Source: an uncultured Clostridia bacterium (GTDB lineage Bacteria; Bacillota; Clostridia; Christensenellales; UBA1242). Taken from it: DNA of 7,326 bases. The stretch is from contig CALWDV010000055.1 in assembly GCA_944376785.1 (NCBI GenBank), positions 1 to 7,326 on the forward strand, written 5' to 3'. A program made the position numbers and the translations under genes. Under the pieces are notes generated by a model. The model did not search any database. It worked only from the letters and a program-made list of their open reading frames with translations, and was not told where the DNA came from. Below, piece after piece: positions 1 through 5,472 of this stretch; within the stretch, counting starts at the first letter, position 1, and the number at the start of each line of letters is the position of its first letter.

Positions 1-88
1 ATTTTGTTCTAATGCATATTCTAATGTTATTGCTGGAAGAAAAGGTGGTGTTCCTGCAATGACATTAGAATATGCATTAGAACAAAAT
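1..88. repeat. Terminal inverted repeat (27-bp perfect arms), probable foldback artefact
   Basis: Bases 1-27 are the exact reverse complement of bases 62-88. The enclosed 34 bases also partly fold: 29-33 pairs with 56-60 and 35-38 with 51-54, interrupted by single mismatches, with a mismatch at 28/61. The outer arm matches right up to the window edge. The right arm is genuine coding sequence (TLEYALEQNG), while the left arm encodes residues unlike the family. This fits a snap-back chimera primed at the short natural inverted repeat, or an assembly walking into a hairpin. A real inverted duplication is possible but less likely. Confidence 0.9.
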
Positions 89-625
89 GGCTTAATTGAT
101 GGAGAAAACATAACATTAAGATATGACATTGAATTTAACAACACAACAACTGCTTTCCAAGGTGGAACTGGTGACTTTGTTACTGCCTTTGAACCTGCTG
201 CAAGCCAATTAGTTGCAAGTGGAAATGCTTATATTGTTGCAAGTGTTGGAGAAGAAGCTGGTGAAGTTCCTTTCACTTGTTTTATGGCAAATGAAAGTTA
301 CATTAACAAAAACACAGAAAAAGTTAAAGGTTTTTTACGTGCAATAATGAAAGGTTACAACTTTATTATTAACTCAAACATTGATGATGTTGTTGATGCA
401 TTACAACCTTCGTTTGACACAAGTTCAAAAGAAGATTTGAAAAAATGCATTGAAAGTTATAGAAGAATTGATGCTTGGTGTAATACCCCAGTAATGAGTG
501 AATCTGCATATAACAGATTAATAACAATTATGACAAATGCCGGAGAATTAAGCCAAAATATTGCATTTTCAACCATTGTTGATAACACACTTGCTAAAAC
601 TGTTGTAGAAGAATTAAATAAATAA
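2..625 (+). CDS. ABC transporter substrate-binding protein, NitT/TauT (SsuA/THI5-like) family, 5'-truncated
   Basis: This is the C-terminal part of an extracytoplasmic binding protein that would capture a small organic ligand and deliver it to an ABC importer. The frame stays open from base 2, and the family-type stretch IAGRKGGVPAMTLEYAL begins at base 29, so the ATG at 59 is an internal methionine. Other family-like segments are GDFVTAFEPAAS, ASVGEEAGEVPFTCF and the helix VKGFLRAIMKGYNF. The signal peptide and lipobox lie outside the window. The first nine codons (FCSNAYSNV) are suspect because bases 1-27 are an inverted copy of bases 62-88; the credible protein begins near base 26-29. The stop TAA at 623-625 is followed by a terminator. 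The natural partners are the ATPase and permease genes at 1761-3409, now separated from it by a gene on the opposite strand. The family is well supported; the ligand is unknown. Confidence 0.88.
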   Translation, partial: FCSNAYSNVIAGRKGGVPAMTLEYALEQNGLIDGENITLRYDIEFNNTTTAFQGGTGDFVTAFEPAASQLVASGNAYIVASVGEEAGEVPFTCFMANESYINKNTEKVKGFLRAIMKGYNFIINSNIDDVVDALQPSFDTSSKEDLKKCIESYRRIDAWCNTPVMSESAYNRLITIMTNAGELSQNIAFSTIVDNTLAKTVVEELNK

Positions 626-634
626 ATAAATAAA
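615..634. repeat. TAAA tetranucleotide tandem repeat (five copies)
   Basis: Five uninterrupted TAAA units span the end of the binding-protein gene. They provide its stop codon (623-625) and TAA triplets in all three forward frames (615, 619, 623). The repeat lies immediately before the terminator hairpin. It is probably a simple AT-rich microsatellite; no function can be assigned. Confidence 0.7.
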
Positions 635-640
635 TTATAA

Positions 641-674
641 AAAAAAATAGAAGGTTTTTTCCTTCTATTTTTTT
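641..674. terminator. Bidirectional intrinsic terminator between convergent genes
   Basis: A perfect 14-bp stem (641-654 with 661-674) encloses a six-T loop. The base of the stem is A-tract on the left and T-tract on the right, so it can end transcription from both the binding-protein gene (+) and the zeta-like kinase gene (-). The TAG stop and last two lysine codons of the minus-strand gene lie inside the stem. Confidence 0.85.
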
Positions 675-1618
675 CCTTTTCCTTGCCCTTTTAAAATTCT
701 TTCTATTTCAGTTTCTGTTAAATCTAACATATCATCACTTATTGGCATGTTCTTCAACTTAGCTAAAATTGCTTCAATTCTTGTTGTTAAAGGTTGTTGA
801 ATATAAACATAACTTTGCGATGTTAATTTAAATCCTGATTTAATTCTGTAATTAGCCAATTTACATTTTCTAACAACTATTGGTTTTCTTTTTATGTTAG
901 CTTTTAAAATTTTTCTATAAAGAAAATTTGCACTTCTAAACTCTTTATCATAAACAATTTCGCCATTTAATTTTTTTTGAAGCAATATTATTGGTTTTGT
1001 TTGTTTATTTTTTGTTTGTGTTTCATTGTTAATAACAAAACAAGAATCACAATATGGCATAATTTCCATTAAATTTTTGCTATCAACAACATACATTTCA
1101 CTTATAACTTTTTCACTTAATTCAACTTGTTTGCTTCCGTGCCCACCCTCACGTTTCCTTTTTTGAACCATTGAAATGTTTTCTTGTGGGTGCCATTTTG
1201 TTAAATAAATTAAGCAAATTTTATAGCCATATTTAATTTTCATTAATTTAATAAAATCAGAATAATTTTCATCAAATTTTGCAGATTCAATCATAAAAGA
1301 TTTACCCTTGCTTAAAAGTTCGTTTTTAAAAGCAATTTCTTGTGCTAAACTCATTGATTTATCTGTAAAATGGCGATTAATGAAAGGTACAAAATCGTTT
1401 TCTGAATTTCCAAAAACATTATTTTCATACATATTAGCAATTAAAGTGCTTTTGCCCGAACCTGATGGACCAACTAACACATAAACTGTTTTATCGTCTC
1501 TAAACCTATCAATGTTATTTTTTAATTTTGCGTAATTTAAAATTATGCTGGTTGTTTCAGCACTTGTATATGGTTGAAAATTTTCTATTAAACTTAAAAT
1601 TTTTTCTTCATCAATCAT
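665..1618 (-). CDS. Zeta-toxin-like P-loop kinase with C-terminal extension
   Basis: This 317-residue protein resembles the zeta toxin/PezT kinase family, whose studied members phosphorylate UDP-N-acetylglucosamine; substrate here is unknown. Walker A VGPSGSGKST is at residues 49-58. The segment from SLAQEIAFKNELL to GKSFMIESAKF (90-115) matches the family's region ending in SFxxETxxS. KRKREGGHG (153-161) followed by a helix matches the R-x-GGH motif. The usual NxD catalytic segment appears as INRHFT (80-85), without an obvious Asp. Residues about 200-317 form a lysine-rich tail I do not recognise. The start ATG is 6 bases after an AAGG site and follows a strong promoter. No small antitoxin gene lies next to it, so this looks like a solitary kinase and not a classic epsilon-zeta pair. 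It sits on the opposite strand between importer genes. The P-loop kinase call is firm; toxin activity is not. Confidence 0.78.
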   Translation of the reverse strand: MIDEEKILSLIENFQPYTSAETTSIILNYAKLKNNIDRFRDDKTVYVLVGPSGSGKSTLIANMYENNVFGNSENDFVPFINRHFTDKSMSLAQEIAFKNELLSKGKSFMIESAKFDENYSDFIKLMKIKYGYKICLIYLTKWHPQENISMVQKRKREGGHGSKQVELSEKVISEMYVVDSKNLMEIMPYCDSCFVINNETQTKNKQTKPIILLQKKLNGEIVYDKEFRSANFLYRKILKANIKRKPIVVRKCKLANYRIKSGFKLTSQSYVYIQQPLTTRIEAILAKLKNMPISDDMLDLTETEIERILKGQGKGKK

Positions 1619-1639
1619 AATAAACCTTATTTCAATTGT

Positions 1640-1668
1640 ATTTTAACACATAATCTTTTTGATTTCAA
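1640..1668 (-). promoter_or_regulatory. Sigma-A promoter of the zeta-like kinase gene
   Basis: Read on the minus strand, TTGAAA (1663-1668), a 17-base spacer and TAAAAT (1640-1645) form a near-consensus housekeeping promoter. Predicted initiation near 1633 leaves a leader of only about 15 bases, which still holds the AAGG ribosome site at 1625-1628. Confidence 0.65.
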
Positions 1669-1705
1669 TACAAAAAAATAAAACACAATAATTAAAATAA
1701 ATAAA

Positions 1706-1737
1706 TATAATGAAGTATATTAGGTTTACTGCCTAAT
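1706..1737 (+). promoter_or_regulatory. Candidate -10 box and inverted-repeat operator upstream of importer genes
   Basis: TATAAT at 1706-1711 is a perfect -10 hexamer for the ATPase-permease pair, but no TTG-like -35 lies 16-18 bases upstream. The perfect inverted repeat ATTAGG-N7-CCTAAT (1719-1737) would begin at about the transcription start, a typical repressor position. It could instead form a weak leader hairpin. No riboswitch core is recognisable in this 142-base intergenic region. Confidence 0.4.
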
Positions 1738-1760
1738 TAATTAAAATTATTGGAGAAATT

Positions 1761-2573
1761 ATGTTAGAACTAAACAATGTTGCATTAAATTATTTCAGCA
1801 AAAATGGTGAAACATCTGCACTTAAAAACATAACATTTAAAGTAAATCAAGGCGAACTTGTTTCAATTGTTGGACCGTCTGGTTGTGGAAAAACAACAAT
1901 TTTATCGTTAATTTCTGGACTAATTAAACCATCAAAAGGAACAGTTAAAATTAATGGTGAACAAGTTAATTCAAATTTGTGCGGTTATATGTTTCAAAAA
2001 GACCATTTATTTGATTGGCGAACAATTGAAAAAAATGTTCTTTTAGGAATTGAAATTCAAAAACATAATTTTTTTAATGAAAATAAAATTAATTTATCAC
2101 TACTTAAAAATTACAAGAAAAACTTAAAATTAAAAAATAATTACTTTTTAAAAAACAAAGAATATGCCCTTTCACTATTAGATAAATATGGTCTTGGTGA
2201 TTTTAAAAACAAATATCCAAACCAGTTGTCTGGTGGAATGAGACAAAGGGTTTCACTTATTAGAACATTAGCATTAAAGCCAGAAATATTACTTTTAGAT
2301 GAACCATTTTCTGCACTAGATTTTCAAACCCGACTTAATTTGTGTGATGATGTTCATCATATTTTAAAAAGTGAAAATAAAACAGCAATTTTAGTTACTC
2401 ACGACATTTCAGAAGCAATTAGTATGTCTGACAGAATTATTGTTCTTTCATCTAGACCAGCTGTTGTTAAAAATATTCACACCATATCATTAAGTGCTCC
2501 AACTCCATTACTTAGACGAGAAGAACCAAAATTTAGTTCTTATTTTAACGAAATTTGGAAGGAGTTATCATGA
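1761..2573 (+). CDS. ABC transporter ATP-binding protein, NitT/TauT (SsuB/TauB-like) family
   Basis: This is the cytoplasmic ATPase that powers the importer with the permease that follows. All ABC motifs are intact: Walker A GPSGCGKTT (38-46), Q-loop Q79 within YMFQKDHLFDWRT, signature LSGGMRQR (156-163), Walker B ILLLDEP (176-182), D-loop SALD (184-187) and switch histidine in VTHD (212-215). The Q-loop followed by a WRT stretch is typical of the nitrate/sulfonate/taurine group. Residues about 101-134 form an Asn/Lys-rich stretch that makes the helical domain longer than usual for the family. The start ATG is preceded by GGAG (1752-1755) at 5 bases. The TGA stop overlaps the permease ATG (ATGA, 2570-2573), which indicates translational coupling. 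The partner binding protein is probably the truncated gene at the left edge. Substrate not determinable. Confidence 0.95.
   Translation: MLELNNVALNYFSKNGETSALKNITFKVNQGELVSIVGPSGCGKTTILSLISGLIKPSKGTVKINGEQVNSNLCGYMFQKDHLFDWRTIEKNVLLGIEIQKHNFFNENKINLSLLKNYKKNLKLKNNYFLKNKEYALSLLDKYGLGDFKNKYPNQLSGGMRQRVSLIRTLALKPEILLLDEPFSALDFQTRLNLCDDVHHILKSENKTAILVTHDISEAISMSDRIIVLSSRPAVVKNIHTISLSAPTPLLRREEPKFSSYFNEIWKELS
2559..2564 (+). promoter_or_regulatory. Ribosome-binding site fixing the permease start
   Basis: AAGGAG lies 5 bases before the ATG at 2570 and inside the last codons of the ATPase gene. It decides for ATG 2570 over the in-frame TTG at 2555, which lies upstream of this site and has no ribosome site of its own. 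Confidence 0.85.
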
Positions 2574-3409
2574 AGCAAATTAAAATTAAATCACTAAAAG
2601 AAAAACCAAATTATTCAAAAGAATATAAAAATTATTTAAAAAAAATTAGAATTAATAAAGGTGTTATTATAACCATACAACTAACAATTTTGATTGCAAT
2701 TTTTGTTTTTTGGGAAGTTTTTGCAATAACCGGAGTAATTGATTCGTTTATTATGAGTTCACCAAGCAAAATTTTAAATCAAATTGCACTATTATTTAAC
2801 AATGGAACATTGTTTTATCACATTGGAATAACACTTAATGAAGCAATAATTGGATTTTTAATTGCCACATTGGGTGGCACTTTAATTGCTATAATATTAT
2901 GGTGGAACAAAACGTTAAGAAAAATTTTAGACCCTTATGTTGTTGTTTTAAATAGTTTACCTAAAATTGCATTAGGACCAATTTTAATAATTTGGATTGG
3001 TGCTGGAACAGGTGCCATAATTGCAATGGATGTTTTAATAATGATTGTTATAACAATTTTAAGTATGTTAAACGCGTTTAATAGTTGTGATGAAAGCAAA
3101 ATTTTATTACTTAAAAGTATGGGTGCAAATAAATTACAAATTTTGTGTAAATTAATTTTGCCTAATTCCCTATTAGAATTTATTTCCGTTTTAAAAATAA
3201 ATGTTGGTTTAACTTGGGTGGGAACAATTATGGGAGAATACTTAGTTAGTCGTGCCGGACTTGGTTATTTAATTGTTTATGGTGGTCAAGTTTTTAAATT
3301 AGATTTAGTTATGGCTAGTACAATAATATTATGTATTCTTGCAGCAATAATGTATTTTTTAATTGTTTTAATTGAAAAATTAGTTGAAAAAAAACGTAAT
3401 ATTCACTAA
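2570..3409 (+). CDS. ABC transporter permease, NitT/TauT (SsuC/TauC-like) family
   Basis: This 279-residue inner-membrane protein forms the substrate channel of the importer, presumably as a dimer. After a basic cytoplasmic N-terminus (1-31) there are about six hydrophobic segments, roughly at residues 33-55, 92-113, 122-143, 147-167, 199-223 and 246-268. The EAA loop that docks onto the ATPase is at about 174-200, with the conserved Gly (G185) and the ILP ending (196-198). SSPSKIL (63-69), LNSLPKIALGP (128-138) and GEYLVSRAGLGYLI (222-235) are typical of this permease group. The gene overlaps the ATPase gene by four bases and ends just before a strong terminator, so the two form a two-gene unit. 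The binding protein is encoded upstream, beyond the opposite-strand kinase gene. Substrate unknown. Confidence 0.94.
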   Translation: MKQIKIKSLKEKPNYSKEYKNYLKKIRINKGVIITIQLTILIAIFVFWEVFAITGVIDSFIMSSPSKILNQIALLFNNGTLFYHIGITLNEAIIGFLIATLGGTLIAIILWWNKTLRKILDPYVVVLNSLPKIALGPILIIWIGAGTGAIIAMDVLIMIVITILSMLNAFNSCDESKILLLKSMGANKLQILCKLILPNSLLEFISVLKINVGLTWVGTIMGEYLVSRAGLGYLIVYGGQVFKLDLVMASTIILCILAAIMYFLIVLIEKLVEKKRNIH

Positions 3410-3442
3410 AAAAATATTCCAATTTTTATTGGAATATTTTTT
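3409..3442. terminator. Bidirectional intrinsic terminator
   Basis: A 15-bp perfect stem (3409-3423 with 3428-3442) and a TTTT loop carry an A-tract on one side and a T-tract on the other. It starts on the last base of the permease stop codon and lies 12 bases past the end of the convergent membrane-protein gene, so it can serve both. Confidence 0.88.
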
Positions 3443-3454
3443 ATTTTAATTGGC

Positions 3455-4489
3455 TTAAAATGGTTGATTTTTTGAACTTTGCATAGTATTAAAAGTTTGC
3501 CTAAATTTTAAAAATAGTTTAATACTAACAAGCAATCCAAAAAGACCAATTACCGGATACAATTTTGCAACTATTTTATTAAAACCAATTAAACTTATTA
3601 AATATGCACCACTAACAACAATTAAGATTGAAATAATATTATTTTTTAAATTAATACATTTAGATAGTGCAAATGTTAAACTTGTTGCAGATGAATATAT
3701 GCAAAACCAGATTGAAAACAGCACTATTAATCCCCAAAATTTACTTAATTCAAACGCAAAAGTTAGCATTGGCATTTGACTGTTAACATTATTAAACAGC
3801 ATAACTAAGTTAAACAAAAATATAATTAAGGTTAAAATTAGCGAACCAAAAAAAGCTGATTTTTTTATATTATTGTCACTAAATTTGTGTCCCACCTGTA
3901 ACAGCATACTTCCAGCCAACATCACATTCATACCAACATATGTAATTAATGAAAAAACGGATTTTAAAATATTATTATTACTAAAACTATAATTAACAGG
4001 ATTATTAAAATTTAAGTTTTTAATTGCAATTATAAACAAAATTATCATTGTTATGGGCATTAAAATGTTATTAATAGCATTAATAAATTTAATTCCACCA
4101 GCATTAGCAATAACACATAATAAAATGGTTATTATAACAAACACTTTTGCCCAAATAACATTTGTTATATTTAAATATAGTTCAAAAACGCCAGCAAACA
4201 TTCCTGCTAAAACAATAAAACAACAAATTAAATAAAATAAATTTAGTAATTTATAAAACTTTGGGAATATGGTTTTATTAACATTTAAAATGCTTTGAGC
4301 ATTATGCTCTTTTCCATAGTTTAAATATAGCTTTATTAAAATATAAAAAATAAAAAAAGTAATTATTATTGATAAAAAGCTTAAATAACCATACTGCGTA
4401 AAAAACACTTGAATTTCTTTTCCACTAGCGAACCCTGCACCAATTATTGATGCTAAAATTAATAATGTTAATGTGAATGTTTTTTTCAT
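3455..4489 (-). CDS. YkvI-family multi-pass membrane protein (putative transporter)
   Basis: This 344-residue, very hydrophobic protein has about ten predicted membrane segments (roughly 5-23, 34-54, 84-108, 113-130, 142-157, 176-199, 212-233, 250-276, 284-302, 309-328). The N-terminal IIGAGFASGKEIQVFF is the hallmark of the Bacillus YkvI family, which is distantly related to amino-acid/cation transporters with a LeuT-like fold; a glycine-rich break in the first helix is usual for such transporters. Its length is normal for the family and it looks intact. The start ATG gives a family-typical N-terminus, yet no Shine-Dalgarno site precedes it. The gene appears to be alone: a terminator of the upstream gene lies only 44 bases before its start, and it ends convergent with the permease gene. 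Substrate and role are unknown for the family. Confidence 0.88.
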   Translation of the reverse strand: MKKTFTLTLLILASIIGAGFASGKEIQVFFTQYGYLSFLSIIITFFIFYILIKLYLNYGKEHNAQSILNVNKTIFPKFYKLLNLFYLICCFIVLAGMFAGVFELYLNITNVIWAKVFVIITILLCVIANAGGIKFINAINNILMPITMIILFIIAIKNLNFNNPVNYSFSNNNILKSVFSLITYVGMNVMLAGSMLLQVGHKFSDNNIKKSAFFGSLILTLIIFLFNLVMLFNNVNSQMPMLTFAFELSKFWGLIVLFSIWFCIYSSATSLTFALSKCINLKNNIISILIVVSGAYLISLIGFNKIVAKLYPVIGLFGLLVSIKLFLKFRQTFNTMQSSKNQPF

Positions 4490-4520
4490 ATATTATTTAT
4501 ATTAATTTGTTTAAATTTTT

Positions 4521-4548
4521 ATAATATATCAACAAAAAAAGTAAGCAA
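4521..4548 (-). promoter_or_regulatory. Weak candidate promoter for the YkvI-family gene
   Basis: On the minus strand TTGCTT (4543-4548), a 16-base spacer and TATTAT (4521-4526) could form a weak sigma-A promoter. The -35 hexamer would lie inside the terminator hairpin of the preceding gene. Other AT-rich hexamers nearby compete, so this is only a candidate. Confidence 0.3.
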
Positions 4549-4563
4549 TTGCTTACTTTTTTT
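4534..4563 (-). terminator. Intrinsic terminator, 30-base perfect palindrome
   Basis: Bases 4534-4563 form a perfect palindrome with core GTAAGCAATTGCTTAC flanked by seven A and seven T. It ends the minus-strand gene that stops at 4553. That gene's last codons and TAA stop lie within the palindrome itself. It separates this gene from the YkvI-family gene downstream. Confidence 0.85.
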
Positions 4564-5380
4564 GTTCTTCACCATACATAAAATTACTTAATTTTTCTCT
4601 TATTTCACTTTCGTTTGTGGCAACATCTTTCAAATCTATTTTCATGTTGCATTTATAAACACCATTTTTAGGCAAACAAACAGCATTTTTATCAAGCAAA
4701 ATTAAATCACCACTTGTCACATTTTCCCTTGATGCATGTTTAAATGGAACATAAATTGCTTGTGCACCAAACAATATTGCAATAGCAGAAACATCACTAT
4801 TTAGTAGGTTAATTAATATTTGTTTATTACAATTAAATTTTAATGGAGTTCCGTCTTCATATTGTTCGTTATTAACTGCTTGAATTAAACGTTGTTGCAA
4901 TTTATAAAGTGTTATTCTATCAATTAAATTTGCATTAGGATTAATTACCATTTTCCAAACATTTCCTGTTTTAATTGGAAGTTCTTCAAATTTTTTGAAG
5001 TGTTGCAAAATATAATTATATTCATTTTCAGCAAAATATAAACCACTTCCATTTGCACCATTTGAAATATATATTGGTGTTTTTTTAAAAAAATTAATAT
5101 CAAACCGTTCACCAACATTAGCTCTTAAAATAACATTTTCTTTAGCAATTTCGTTAAAAACTTCATCATCAATCATTAACACTTCATTTTCGTTATTATT
5201 ATGTTTTTCTAGCATTAATAATTTTAACAAATTAAAATAATTAACATTTTCATTAGTGGCTACACTATTTATTAAATTATTTAAAATATTAATATCATCA
5301 CAAGAAAATTTAAAACCTTGAGCTTTTAAAATGGAATGCTCTATACTATTATTCAAATTATTTTTTAAAACACTTTTCAT
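4553..5380 (-). CDS. Uncharacterised protein with possible ADP-ribosyltransferase-like fold
   Basis: I do not recognise this 275-residue protein by name. It has no signal peptide or membrane segment, so it is probably cytoplasmic. Residues 1-80 look helical. After that the layout resembles phage- and toxin-type ADP-ribosyltransferase folds: an arginine strand VILRANVG (83-90), then TPIYISNGANGSGLYFAENE (101-120) with the G-x-G-x-Y-F-A pattern, VWKMVINPNANLID (141-154) like the strand before 'AKIID', and finally AIAILFGAQAIYVP (199-212) with GDLILLDKNAV (224-234), like the family's 'GYDAI ... vvLNR.A' ending. The place where a catalytic glutamate might be expected shows Asp (D225), so activity is doubtful. 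ATG 5378-5380 follows AGGTGA (5385-5390) at 4 bases and a strong promoter. It is flanked by terminators and appears to be transcribed alone. The coding call is firm; the fold is inference. Confidence 0.85.
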   Translation of the reverse strand: MKSVLKNNLNNSIEHSILKAQGFKFSCDDINILNNLINSVATNENVNYFNLLKLLMLEKHNNNENEVLMIDDEVFNEIAKENVILRANVGERFDINFFKKTPIYISNGANGSGLYFAENEYNYILQHFKKFEELPIKTGNVWKMVINPNANLIDRITLYKLQQRLIQAVNNEQYEDGTPLKFNCNKQILINLLNSDVSAIAILFGAQAIYVPFKHASRENVTSGDLILLDKNAVCLPKNGVYKCNMKIDLKDVATNESEIREKLSNFMYGEEQKK

Positions 5381-5396
5381 AACATCACCTAATTTT

Positions 5397-5425
5397 ATTA
5401 TATATTAATTATTTAAACTTGGCAA
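5397..5425 (-). promoter_or_regulatory. Sigma-A promoter of the ART-like gene
   Basis: On the minus strand TTGCCA (5420-5425), exactly 17 bases, then TATAAT (5397-5402). Predicted initiation near 5390 would place the AGGTGA ribosome site at the very 5' end of a leader of about 10 bases. Confidence 0.7.
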
Positions 5426-5440
5426 TATCATAAAAAAAAC

Positions 5441-5469
5441 AAAAAGTGCAAAATTAATTTGCACTTTTT
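5441..5469 (-). terminator. Intrinsic terminator of the GLUG-repeat protein gene
   Basis: A 12-bp perfect stem (5441-5452 with 5458-5469) surrounds a five-base loop and has A and T tracts at its base. It starts 3 bases after the stop codon of the minus-strand gene ending at 5473 and lies just upstream of the next gene's promoter. Confidence 0.85.
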
Positions 5470-5472
5470 ATT

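Noticed and set aside
59..61. ATG as start of the binding-protein gene
   Set aside because: Family-typical residues (IAGRKGGVPA) are encoded directly upstream in the same open frame, and no ribosome site precedes it; it is an internal Met.
1619..1760. Riboswitch (for example TPP) upstream of the importer ATPase
   Set aside because: No conserved riboswitch core or multi-helix structure can be seen in this short AT-rich region, only one small inverted repeat.
2555..2557. TTG as an upstream start of the permease gene
   Set aside because: It lies upstream of the AAGGAG site, which is ideally spaced for ATG 2570; the extra residues MEGVI have no support.
2571..2573. Mycoplasma-type recoding (TGA as Trp), suggested by the strong AT bias
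   Set aside because: TGA ends the ATPase gene at the expected family length with an ATGA overlap, and tryptophans in the window are TGG.
4053..4235. Forward open frame of 60 codons
   Set aside because: It lies wholly antisense within the well-supported YkvI-family gene, resembles nothing known and is a shadow of that gene.
4534..4563. Perfect palindrome as an operator or attachment site
   Set aside because: Its A7/T7 flanks and position over a stop codon fit an intrinsic terminator; no second copy of it is seen in the window.
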